Source of the DNA: Pontederia crassipes
Lineage: Eukaryota; Streptophyta; Magnoliopsida; Commelinales; Pontederiaceae
Assembly (NCBI GenBank): GCA_030549335.1
Contig: CM060189.1
Coordinates: forward strand, 49,632,917 to 49,696,916
DNA length: 64,000 nt
Reading direction: 5' to 3'
The notes under the pieces are model-generated. The model worked only from the letters and a program-made list of their open reading frames with translations. It was not told the origin of the DNA and made no database searches. A program made the translations under genes and the position numbers. Positions 49,880 through 60,456 of the stretch are shown here, piece after piece. Numbering within the stretch: the stretch's first letter is position 1; every line of letters begins with the position of its first letter.

Positions 49880-51020
49880 TTCATCAAAATTGAACTCAAT
49901 ATCTTTTGCTAGCAGCCTTGTGAGGGGCCTGGTTATCATTGAAAAGTTTTTAATGAACCTCATGTAGAAACCAGTATGACCCAAGAAACTCCTTATAGCC
50001 TTCACATTCTTTGGAGGTGGCAGCTTCTCAATGACCTCAATTTTTGCGTTGTTCATCTTAATCCCTCTGCTGGATACAATGTGGCCTAACACAACTCCCT
50101 CTTGAACCATGAAGTGACACTTTTCCCAATTCAGAATTAAGTTGGATTCCCTGCACCTTTGTAGCACCTTTGTCAAATTTTCCAGGCAAACTTCAAAAGA
50201 GTCCCCATAAACTGAAAAGTCATCCATAAACACCTCCATAATGTCTTCAATAAAGTCTGAAAAGATGGACATCATACACCTCTGAAATGTGGTAAGGGCA
50301 TTGCACAATCCAAATGGCATCCTCCTATATGCAAATGTCCCATATGGACAAGTGAAGGTGGTCTTGTGCTAGTTTTGTGGATGAATTGGAATTTGTAAGA
50401 AGCCTAAATAGTCATCCAAATAGCAAAAATGAGAGTGTTTGACCAACCTCTCAAGCATCTGATCAATAAATGGGAGTGGAAAGTGGTCCTTCCTGGTTGC
50501 CTTGTTCAATTTTCTAAAATCAATACACATTCTCCAACCAGTGACTGTCCTGGTAGATATCAACTCATTTGTATCTAATTTCACTACTGTAATCCCTCCT
50601 TTCTTTGGCACCACCTGAACAGGACTGACCCACTCACTATCTGAAATGGAATATATGATTCCAGCATTCATCAACTTCAACACTTCCTTCTTTACAACTT
50701 CCTTCATCACTGGATTGAGTTCTTTGACATTCAATTGAGGTCTTGTAGTTGTCCTCCATAAGAATCCTGTGCATGCAAATTGAGGGATTAATGCCCTTAA
50801 TACCTTCAGTTGAATAGCCAATTACCTCCCTATACAGTTTCAATCTCTTCAGCAGCTCCTGGACTTGCCCTTTAGGCAAGTTGGCATTGACAATTACTGG
50901 AAATGTGGAGTTCTCTCCTAAGAATTCATACTTCAGGTTGCTAGGAAGAGGTTTGAGCTCCAATTTAAAAGGATTGTCTTGAGTTGAATTGGGTTGGAGT
51001 TCAGCAGTGAAAACCTCCTG
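49880..51020 (-). pseudogene. Athila reverse transcriptase region
   Basis: RT blocks in order: VSPVQVVPKKGG, WRMCIDFRKLNKATRKDHFP, MPFGLCNALTTFQRCM, FMDDFSVYG and GIKMNNAKIEVIEKLPPPKN. Fossil, broken. Confidence 0.85.
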
Positions 51021-51104
51021 CACTCCATTCTGAAATTCTGAATTTCCTACTGATTTGAATGAATTCAGCTCAGATTGACATGCCTTAACCTCTGGATCTT
51101 TTAA

Positions 51105-51780
51105 TTACTTCAAGTGATCAAACATTAGGCACCTTTGCAAGGGGTCTTCAATGAGAATTATTGTAAAAACTTGCTCTACAATTTGATCTAGTTGCCCATC
51201 TTCAAAATCATTTTGTTGGAAATATGGCCTACTGATAACTTGAGCCAGGTTGAACTCTATCTTGTCCTCTCCAATTTGGAATGTCAATCTATCCTCCTTA
51301 ATATCTATGACAGCTCCTGCAGTAACTAGAAAGGGCCTGCCTAGAAGAATTGGGGTGTTCAGGTCCTCATCCATGTCAAGCACCACAAAGTCCAAAGGAA
51401 TATAGAATTTTTCATCTTTGAGGGGTATGTCTTCAATAATTCCATGTGGGTACTTGATGGATCTATCAGCTAGCTGCAAGGACATGTTGGTAGGCTTCAT
51501 ATCTCCAACTTCTAGCTTCCTACAAAGTGATAAAGGGATTACACTCACTGATGCACCCAAATCTTGCATTGCCCTCTGAATTTTTCTATTCCCAATCTCA
51601 CAAGGAATGGAGAAGCTTCCTGGATCCTTTAGCTTGGGAGGCAACTTATTTTGGATAATAGCAGAAGCCTCCTCAGTTAATGCTATGGTCTCATGCTCCA
51701 TAATCCTCCTCTTCTTTGTCAAGATTTCCTTTAAGAACTTGGCATATGAGGGCATCTCCTGAATTGCCTCCACAAATAGC
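51105..51780 (-). pseudogene. Athila aspartic protease region
   Basis: Contains MQDLGASVSVIPLSLCRKL (the active-site DLGAS motif, DSGA-like) and LGRPFLVTAGAVIDI, the usual protease landmarks of this branch. Fossil. Confidence 0.8.
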
Positions 51781-53180
51781 ACATTGATAATAATTTCTTC
51801 AGGATTTCAAGAAATCTTCCATACTGTTGGTCTTGCCTTACCTTGACCAATCTTTGAGGGAAAGACACTTTATCAAAAATCCTATTCTTGGCTTCACTTT
51901 GAGGGTACTTGTTCTGATTTTCCACCTCAGCCTTTTCAATTGGCTCTTCAACAGGGTTTGAGCTGGAAAGTGTTTGACCTGGATTGCCCTCAACATTCTT
52001 CATTGATTCCTCAACAATTCTTCCACTCCTGAGTTGGATAGCTTGATCTTGTTCCTTGGGGTTCAATTCTGGTTGTCCAGGGAAGAACATTGGTTGCCTG
52101 GTAGAGGTGCTTGCTTGTTGGGAAATTTGGCTCTCAAGCAACTTCTGATTGGCACTCAAGGCCTCATATCCAGTGGTTAATTTTTGCATTACCTCCTCTT
52201 GCTTCTCTTGTTTCTTAAGAATTTGTTGCAGCAACTCCTCCATTTTTAAAAATTGAGTGGCTTGAGCTTGTGGTGGCTCATATGGAGGTCTTTGCATTGG
52301 GACATTTGGAGGCTGATTCTGATATGGAGGTGGTTGATTCCTTGGCAAAATCTTGGGATGCCAATTAGAATTCTGCATGGATGGCCCTTGGTGGTGATTG
52401 GCCTTGTAAGAGAAGTAGGGGTGGTTCTTATTTTTTGAAGTATAAAACTCAGCAGGGGGCTTCACTCCATAATTCCCCCCAACATTCACTTGGTCTATAG
52501 ATTGTTCATATTGTTGCATTATCATGTTGCAACTCTCTGTAACACGGCCTTGATTACCACATACATCACACTTAGACTCAGAATTGGAAGCCTTGTTGAT
52601 GTTAGGTGTCAAATTCAGCTTCTCCAAAGCCTTGTGCAATCCTTCTTCAATCATGACAGCAATGTTGTTGACTTGATTATCATTTGATGGCCTCCTTGTC
52701 CTATCATGTGTAAGAAAATGGTGGTTCTTGGCAATGTACTCTATCAATATTTTTGGATGCAAAAATCCCTCCTGCATTGTATCCAATGCCACCTTGGATG
52801 GATAGTTCAATACCTTGTGGAAATAATTGACCAATAGCCATTTTTCAAACCCATGGTGTGGACATGCCCTCAACAAGCTCTGGAGTCTTTGCCATGCATC
52901 ACATATATTTTCTTGATCCAATTGATAAAATCTAACAATCTGATACCTATAGTTATCAATTTTGCTAGGTGGAAAGAATTCAACTAGAAACAATTGAATT
53001 ATGGACTCCCAAGTGGCAATCTCTTCAGGTTTAAAGGTCTTGTACCAAATCCTGGCCTTGTCCTTGAGTGAGAAGGGGAATAGCCTCATGTAGACAACAT
53101 CCATAGGTGTATTATTGAAGTGGACAGTGCTACAATTTTTTTTGAAATTGTCAAGGTGTGAAGTTGGATCCTCATTCCTA
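51780..53180 (-). pseudogene. Athila gag region (upper copy)
   Basis: The core motif RFYQLDQENICDAWQRLQSL is typical of Athila/Tat gag. A single CDVCGNQG..ESC stretch resembles a degenerate zinc knuckle, followed by a proline/glutamine-rich tail. Fossil. Confidence 0.8.
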
Positions 53181-53183
53181 ACT

Positions 53184-55631
53184 TGATAGTGAAATTTAGG
53201 AGTATAGTGATAACTTGCTAATTTTGTGGTCAAATTTGAGATTTTTTAATTTTTGATTTAACTCCCTAACTCACTCTCTACTGCAAGTGTACATGTCAAT
53301 TGTAATGGACCAAAATATCATATCCAGAGCGATTTGAAGCCAAAGACTCCCTAAATGAATCTAGACTAATCCTACTTCAAGTGACAAAAGCAAAAATTTA
53401 AGAAAAGTGGAAAACAGATTTTAGTTTGTGTAAATGATAACTATTTTTGGATTTTTAGGATTTTATCTAAACTGAATTTTAAATGCTAAACTAAGGAATA
53501 AATGGAGTGTATCAATCAATGGGGAAGCCCTCCTAGGAATTGGGATTCATCTCATTAAATTATGGATGGAATAGAACAAGTTATCAATGCATGTCAATTT
53601 TAACTCAACTTGAAATGTACTATTATCACAGCATGATTAAACCAGGGCTAATTATCATATTCTCATATGATTAATTAGTTAAGTTGAATTAGAAGAGGTC
53701 CTTAGTGATATCAAGTTAACATTAAGCATAAAGTCAAGTCCTTTACTGATGTTGTAGAAATTATTTCAATTGAGGCAATTCAGTGAAATTTGAAATAATA
53801 GCAATCAATTGCACTTTTAATAATGAAAGGATTGCTTCAATTAAATTGGGCAAGAATGAAATCATCCAACATTAATGCTAATGCTTCTTGGTTTATCTCT
53901 AAACAGTAAGGGAATTTAGAATCAGTTTCTCAACTGTCAATTGAAATGAAATCGACATTAGCACCAATTAATTGGAAGCATTGAGCACATGATTACATAT
54001 GGGAATTCAGCAGATGTCATTACTTCTTGGTCCATATCTGAACAGCAAGAAAACCTTAAGTTCACTCCTCAGTGATTAATGGATCCAGGAGTTTAACAAT
54101 AACATAGTAGAACTCCACAGATTTCAGGAAATCAAAATTCAGAATTCAGAAATCAGCAATGAAAAGTTTGCAACAATTCAGGGATTGAAACCTTTGAAAT
54201 ACCATTGTCTCTTGATTCATTTCTAAACAAGAATAGATCAAAGGACAACCTCTCAGTTGTAAATATCAGTAGGACCTCACAATGTCAAGAACAGATCCAT
54301 ATGAATAAGAATTTAAGAAATCAGAAATCAGAACTTGATTCAGTGCAGAAAATCAGAAATGCCCATAATCCATCCACAATTAAACTAGATTACTACCATA
54401 TCCTAGGAGACTGAGATTTAGCTCATTATAATTACAAAGTTTGATACACAATAGAAGGGAAAACTGATACAAAACGTCCTGAATTGAAGACTGTCGACAA
54501 GAAATCAGGATGTTGCAGCTCTTCAGCTCCTTTCTCTAGCTCCTTCCTGCAGAAACCCTTGCAATGGCCAGCCCCCTTTTTTCTTTTGGTTTTTCAGCTT
54601 TTATATGATCTTCCCTCACCCTAGGATGCAGATAGGAAGCTTCCATCACTCCTTGATTGTGCCATGTGTTCTGTCTAGAAAATATCAGCAGATGGAGTTG
54701 CTTTTTGGACAGCTTTTGGAGTGGTCCCCCCCCCCCCACCTTTTTCCAGCTTGTGCAACCTTGCTTTATTTGCTAGAAGAGACAAAACAACATGTATCAA
54801 AGTTCTCAAATAAGATTTAAACCAATAAGGATTAGGACAACTATTAATATTAGCTCCATTAGCAAATGAAGTTTGATGTTATACAGGAATGAAAATCCCT
54901 GTACAGAAATGATAACTTTTAATACCCGGAATGACAACTTTGCATATATTATGAAAATTGTCCAAATATGAGTGGTTCAGAGCAGTGAAGGCATCAAAGG
55001 GATTAGGATGACAAGTAAATGAGGTCAATTATCAAATGTGGATAAGATTCCATAGGAATGATAACTTTGGTGCCCCGGAATGATAACTTGATGCCATAAA
55101 ATGATAACTTGTTGTAAATTTAGTTGTGGTTATCCAAATGTGATCAAACCAGAGCAGCAAGGAGTTAGGGCAATAATTTAATAGTTGCCTAATGCTTTTA
55201 TCCAGGAATGATTACCTTGCACATCGAAATGACAATTTTGTCCTAAAAATGATAACTTGACACCAAAAATGATAACTTGCGAAATGGAATGATAACTTTG
55301 CACAAGTTGAAACATGATTACCCAAATATGATTAATTCATAATGGCAGAGGATTTAGGGCAAGATAATCACTAGAAATCAGCTAAATTAGAAAAATGATA
55401 ACTTTGCACATTGGAATGATAACTTGCCCAAAAAATGATATATTTATGGATTTTAGCAATTCAGAACATCTATGCACATGGAATTAAGTGTAAAATGAGA
55501 ATTATCAGTTGGTTATCACAATCCATTGCATTCCAAGAATAATTGGCCAAAAGTTAGACAAAATAAGGGCTCGACATGGGTGAAATGAATGGAAAATGGG
55601 ATAAAAACCTAATATGATCAGCTAGTGATCA
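53184..55631 (-). repeat. Athila 5' LTR
   Basis: About 2.45 kb, from TGATAGTGAAATTTAGGAG to GATCAGCTAGTGATCA (plus reading). It includes many GATAACTT motifs (54.9-55.5 kb). Its outer neighbour TATAG (55632-55636) would be one copy of the target duplication; no partner is visible because the other side is the tandem copy. Confidence 0.85.
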
Positions 55632-55637
55632 TATAGT

Positions 55638-56790
55638 TGTTGGAGCAAAGTTTTAATGACATATAAAATTATATTTTGATGATACAAATCTCGAAAGATT
55701 AAAGTTAAATTGTGAAAAAGTTTAAAGAAAGAGAGACAACTTTATGCACTACACTTTGATTAAATAATTGACTATGATCTTATTAAATTCTAGATGAATT
55801 ATAAATATCAAAATTGTAAAGAATCATGTTAGCTATCCATAGAGTTCAGGATTATCTAATTGGATAACTGTGCAAAATGTTATGCTCAAATAGTGCAAGC
55901 CGGTTAACCTGCCGGTCGACAGAAAGAAAGTCAGTCGGCCGATCCGAGAAATCCGTCGAACGATCAATGCATGCGCTGCCCAATTCCATGACGAGACTAT
56001 ACTGATCGACGCCGAGAAGATACCGATCGATGTATTGATTGACCGACTAGCTGTGGTCTGTGAAGGAAATAAGGGCAACGATCATATAGACTGGTCGACT
56101 GGTCCATGTCTCAAATGAACTATAACAATCAATTTTGAAGGAGAAATTTGTGGAACAAATTATGGACAAATTTTCCACACACTAGAGCCTATAAAAGGAG
56201 TGCCAAAACTAGAAGCAATGGCATCCATCCAAGCAGTGAAGAAAAACTTCAAGTTATCTAAAGAAGACCATTTCTCTTGAACTTATCATTTCTAGTTTTA
56301 CTTTCTTTCTCTCGTCTTTCTTGTGAGCATGCCATTGTAAAAAGAGAGAAATAATGTTCAGAAAAATTGAGAGAGCTCTTGTGTAAAAGATGTTCCAAAT
56401 CTTACCTCTTGAGCGAGAGAAAAGATTAGCTTCTTAGGTTGAGAGATTTCCTTGCCTCTCGAAGCGGAGAAAATGTGGTTGATATAAAGGGTTCTTCCTT
56501 GCCCCATTTGGATCTAAGGAAGATTTTAGTGAAATCTCCGAAGGTCTCGAGGTCGAGAAGTCGGAGCGGAGACGTAGGCCAAGGTGTGGCCGAACCTCAT
56601 CAACAACCACCTGGGTTATCGTGTTTGATCTCTCTCTCCCTCTCGTATTGTGTTTGATGTGATTTGAATTGCATTGATTTAAAAGATTTCAAGAATCGAT
56701 TTTAAGCTTCCGCGATATATTTCGTGAAATCGATATTTTTGAATTAAACACCAATTCATCCCCACTCTTGGTGCCCTTTGTGATCCTGCA
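55638..56790 (+). mobile_element. Ty1/copia-type LTR
   Basis: Starts TGTTGGAGCAAAGTTTT and ends near CTGCA. It has a TATA box (CCTATAAAAGG, 56188-56198) and a 3' part with AAACACCAATTCATCCCCAC. A TAGTATGAG stretch just outside (56792-56800) resembles a weathered initiator-methionine primer site. About 1.15 kb; the style is SIRE/Angela-like. No copia coding domain was found nearby, so only this end remains. Broken fossil, older than the Athila copy beside it. Confidence 0.6.
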
Positions 56791-56799
56791 ATAGTATGA

Positions 56800-57359
56800 G
56801 TAGAAGTTCTTGTGCACTTGAAATTTTTCCAAATATTTGTCCAAATCTCATATATGCAGTTTGTCACGACATGTAATATGGTTTTCACAACATAAATAGT
56901 GTTCGAATCGGACTAGAAATAAAATTTCATGACTCGTGAAAGGGTTTTCACGATCCTTATAGTGTCCAATTCGCATTAGAAGTGTGGATTTCACGCTCTC
57001 GTGATGGGTTGGTCACGGTCATGCCTCGGGCAGCTTTCTAGTGTGGAGGAAGACATTTTAATGATCTGTTCAGTGATTTAACAGCCATGTTTCATGGCTC
57101 GTGAAGAGCCTTTCACGGCCCTTGACAACTGTTTTTCCACTTACTGACTTCGTTTTAACTCCGATTTAATCGTGGTTTCTCTGGTGGCTTAGTAATTCAA
57201 TTTTCTTGCTTCCTAATCAATAAAATATAATATTTGAATAGATTTTTATTTCTATAAAATTAATATAAATAAGCTCATAAAATTATGCATGCTATTAAAA
57301 AATTATTCGAAATAAGATTAAATGCATGGCTAAATATATGTTGTATTTTTCATACATCA
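56800..57359 (-). repeat. Outer part of the 5' LTR of element B
   Basis: Ends CATACATCA at the AAACT duplicate. It contains TTCACG..CGTGAA motifs (56860-57130) like those at 36.5-37.3 kb and a GCATGC motif near the tip as in 32632 and 7151. Confidence 0.5.
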
Positions 57360-57420
57360 AAACTCCCAGAAGAGGGTTTCTGCTCTTGAACCGTCGCTTT
57401 CGACCTCCCTCCTGCACACT
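57360..57420 (+). repeat. Minisatellite of element A (right part)
   Basis: Begins with the AAACT duplicate and continues the unit broken at 30771 (AGAAGAGGG..TGAACCG..GACCTCCCTCCTGC). It is the direct continuation of the array at 30295-30766. Confidence 0.8.
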
Positions 57421-60232
57421 CTAGCGAACCTCCATCGGTCTGAAATCCAATTGCTCTCTATTTTTTCATTAGTTTTTCTCCTTTTGTTCATTCATTTTTC
57501 TGTCCATTTCCTCTCAACCATGGACTCGGCCCCTCTGCAACCGCACTCGACTCCCTTTGCAACCAAATGGACGCAGCCTCCTTGGACTCAGCCCCCTTTG
57601 TAGGGTCCCTCTCCCTCTATTTGTATTGACAGTAATCATTTGTAGATCACAACATGATTTCTATTAGACAATATGCTGCTCGTGAATGAACAATAGAATG
57701 CAATTGCAAACATAGATGATTTGTAAATCTTATTACTTTTTGTGCATAAATTTTTTTGTCACAATAATGTTGAAGATTAACTTTACTGCATTAGAATGTG
57801 ATTGCCAAGAACGAGCCATCATTAAGTCATCTTGGACTATGCAAATTCTAGGTAAAAAATTTTACAATTTTAAGAATTATCAAGTGAGGGCTCTTATATA
57901 TGGATGACATTTGAATGAACATTGCTTTCCTTTCAATATATGGATTTTTAATTGTCATTGACATATTTTATTTATTTTAACTTTTAATTTTTAGAGAAAT
58001 AGAACTCGCAATTTCTTTCTCTCGTTGGATCCACACCCCGAATCTTGATACAAAAGTCTCATCAATGGATTATTGAAGCGGATCAAATTTTTGGATCGTG
58101 ATCTTGAAGACCTTGAAGCTGTCATTGAAACTGAAAAAAGAAAATGTAGATTGTCTAAGGTTATAATAGCACATATGTTCTTAATGATACCATATCTTCT
58201 CAAATGAGCTTATGCACCGAAAGGAAATGTGTAATTCTTAGATCCTTTAAATTTATGTAATATGTTAAGATTATTTTATTATCTTATGTAATGAAATGTA
58301 TATGTTAAGCTTCAAATTGTTTCTTTGAAAAGTTGCAACATCCATGTGCTACTTGTGCATTTATAGGTGTTACTGGATTATTGATGTCGAGTATTTTGCT
58401 GAAGATTTTCCATCCTACTTATTGGACAGATTGTAGTGAATTGTGTTATTGAATAATTGATGTTGCAACTTTCATGTGCTACTTATGCATTTATAGGGTG
58501 CTACCGGATCAATTATGGGCTTTGATGTGGACAAAAGTGTAGAAAAATTTTAAGAAGTTGTTTTCTCTAGGTGGATTGGACAAAAATGTAGAAAAACCAA
58601 TAGCTTGAGCGTAAAAATAATAAAAATCATATCTTGCCTTTTCTAAATCAAATGTCATTCCAAGATACGTTTTGACTATATGCTAGTAGATTTTTCAGAA
58701 GTTTGACCTACAATTTCCAATCCAATCCAATGTTGTCATTTTTTTTATCAATGACAACATCTTGTAGCTGTAGAAGAAATAAACATATCATGAACCCATA
58801 TGTGACATTAAAAAATGCAACATAAATGAGATTACACATACCTTTGTTCTATATATGTTGGCTGAGCTTCTCATATGTTGATCTTGACAAGATGCCTCAT
58901 TAATATTAACATTGTTGCTCCTATTGGATGGCATTATTACTTTGCCTAATCTTTTTTAGTCCACATGTGATTGTGACATTTTAGTCCTCCCAAAACATGA
59001 GTCTATCAATTGTATATTAATTTTTCTTTTGCATTGATATCAAATTAGCCATCGATATAGTTGTCATTAATTAAACAAGGTCCTAGAACTGACAACAATT
59101 GGAAGAATAATTAACTTAAACAATGTAGATAAATCATCTTAAGTAATGTTCACAAAATTGTGCATTGGATGAATAAAAAGGAAAAAAAAATCAATATAGA
59201 AATTCATTTGTAACTCATGTAAACTACATAATAAAATAAGGCAGCAAATGGCAAGACCTCTAAAAAATAGTTACTTGATTTTTGCTTTGCCTCAAAATTG
59301 AAGAGTGGACGCTTAATATTGTCCTTTAAAGTACTCCAAGATCATCCAATAAAATCTATAAGTTAATGCATATGGCTCATGGGTAGCGTCAATCAAAATA
59401 TCAACTAATAAAATCTAAATAAAAGGAAGTACTAAGTAAATAAATGAGTCCTAACCTTGCCATGGGAGTTTTGTTGCCCATAGAACAATTGGAACATGCT
59501 GGTTCATTTGTGGACAAACAACTTTGTTATCACAAGGAAACAAGAGAACAAGCTTCTATTAAGTAGATTTCCCAAGTAAAATCAAGAACCAACAACCAAA
59601 AATAAGACTGTCATTATTACAAACTCATTGCATCCACATACAACAACGAAAAATAGAGTCCCAAAACTATAGTGAATCATGCAATGGAGGCTAGATGTTC
59701 ATCTTAGCGACCTGCATTTTTTAATATTTTTTTGGCAAATTTAGGTGGCAAGATGAGAGAGTTAAGAGGATAGATGTTCATTGCAAAAAAAAAAACATAA
59801 GAAGAAACACTACTTATATTATTTTTTCATCCATTATAGTTGGGATTGCTCAATCAATAGAAAAATGATGTTGTCACCTAAAAGGAGGGTCGCTCGTTGA
59901 ATGACCGTTTAGCCGGAGGCGTATACAATCACAGGTTCGCTCAACCAAAGGCACAGATCTATACAACCGGAGAGACCCCAATTGAAGACACAGATGTATA
60001 TAGCAGAGGGGATCGAATCCCAACTAGACTTCAACCAGCTAGAGGGTTACTTGTTGGAGGGTCGCTCAGTCAGAGATAGAAATCAAAGGTTTTTTGGAGA
60101 TGAGGCATTAGGTGCTCAAGGATGATCAAAGATTTTTTTGGAGACGAGGTGCTCAGCGATGATCGAAAGTTCTTTTGGAGACGAGGTGAGGGGGATCCTC
60201 TAGTTGTTTTGCAGAAGGTGAACCAGAGATGA
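57421..60232. other. Right interior of element A
   Basis: Mostly AT-rich. A short plus-strand stretch at about 58048-58204 reads KSLINGLLKRIKFLDRDLED and on to EAVIETEKRKCRLSKV, a charged helical segment with no recognised family. At 59890-60080 is TTGAAGACACAGATG-type sequence and GGTCGCTC repeated (59888, 60060). No transposase was recognised. Confidence 0.4.
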
Positions 60233-60393
60233 TGGGTTGGCTCATGAACATAATGAGGAAAAAACAAAAAAAGAAACAAACAAAAGGGCGGTTCACCAGC
60301 ACCCAAATCCCAGCCGTTGATCATAAATCCAACGGTTGGGATCGAATGGTTACAACTTGTAACATTTTGTTTGTGGTTACACCCTACCTAAAC
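60233..60393 (-). repeat. Right terminal inverted repeat of element A
   Basis: Inverted match to 30008-30145, ending GTGGTTACACCCTACCTAAAC against the microsatellite. Confidence 0.7.
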
Positions 60394-60456
60394 TACATAC
60401 ATACATACATACATATATACATACATATATATATATATATATATACATATATATAG
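60394..60456. repeat. (TACA)n/(TA)n microsatellite at the right end of element A
   Basis: TACATACATACATACATATA passing into a TA run. Counterpart of 29863-30003. Confidence 0.9.

Larger units (their letters stand above)
44352..55631 (-). mobile_element. Athila-type Ty3/gypsy element with a second partial copy in tandem
   Basis: Minus-sense order: LTR (53184-55631), gag-protease-RT-RNase H-integrase region (about 53.2-48.1 kb), non-coding 3' part, polypurine tract (46566-46580), LTR (45268-46565). Then comes a second primer site, leader and gag start (45261-44352), ending abruptly at the G run. The central LTR thus serves both copies, the layout left by recombination between tandem elements. 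The protease (GRPFLVTAGAVID), RNase H (ADHLSRM) and tRNA-Asp primer site identify the Athila branch. LTR copies differ by only about 2-3% by eye, so this is young (order of a million years). It is broken, with several breaks. No envelope-like frame was recognised. Confidence 0.85.
30772..57359 (-). mobile_element. Element B: broken Tat-like LTR retroelement, filled with nested insertions
   Basis: A perfect 5-bp duplication AAACT flanks this segment (30767-30771 and 57360-57364). Its tips are TG...CA in minus sense: TGATGTATGAAAAATACAAC at the 57359 side, akin to TGATGATGCAAAATACAAC at 32632. Parts: a 3' LTR (30772-32632), a polypurine tract (35797-35816), a gag-region remnant without recognisable pol (about 36-38.7 kb) and a primer site (38787-38802). 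A 5' LTR starts at 38809 and its outer part ends at 57359. The LTR halves are hard to align, so the element is old and heavily broken, with many breaks. Lineage Tat/OTA of Ty3/gypsy is inferred from tRNA-Asp-type primer site and polypurine tract. Confidence 0.55.
30008..60393. mobile_element. Element A: outermost inverted-repeat transposon, split by nested insertions
   Basis: The left end (30008-30145) and right end (60233-60393) are inverted copies. Both show, read inward, TAGG(T)..GTGT/GTGACCACAA, ACAAGT..TAACCATTC, CTGGGAT, GCTGGTGAACC, TTTGTTT and TCATGAGCC-like blocks in order. Each end abuts a CATA/TATG microsatellite. Own DNA is 30008-30771 plus 57360-60393, about 3.8 kb; the rest is LTR element B and its passengers. 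The interior carries a minisatellite next to the left end and AT-rich sequence on the right. No transposase was recognised. The family is unknown to me; a Mutator-like or microsatellite-targeting element is possible. Confidence 0.6.
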
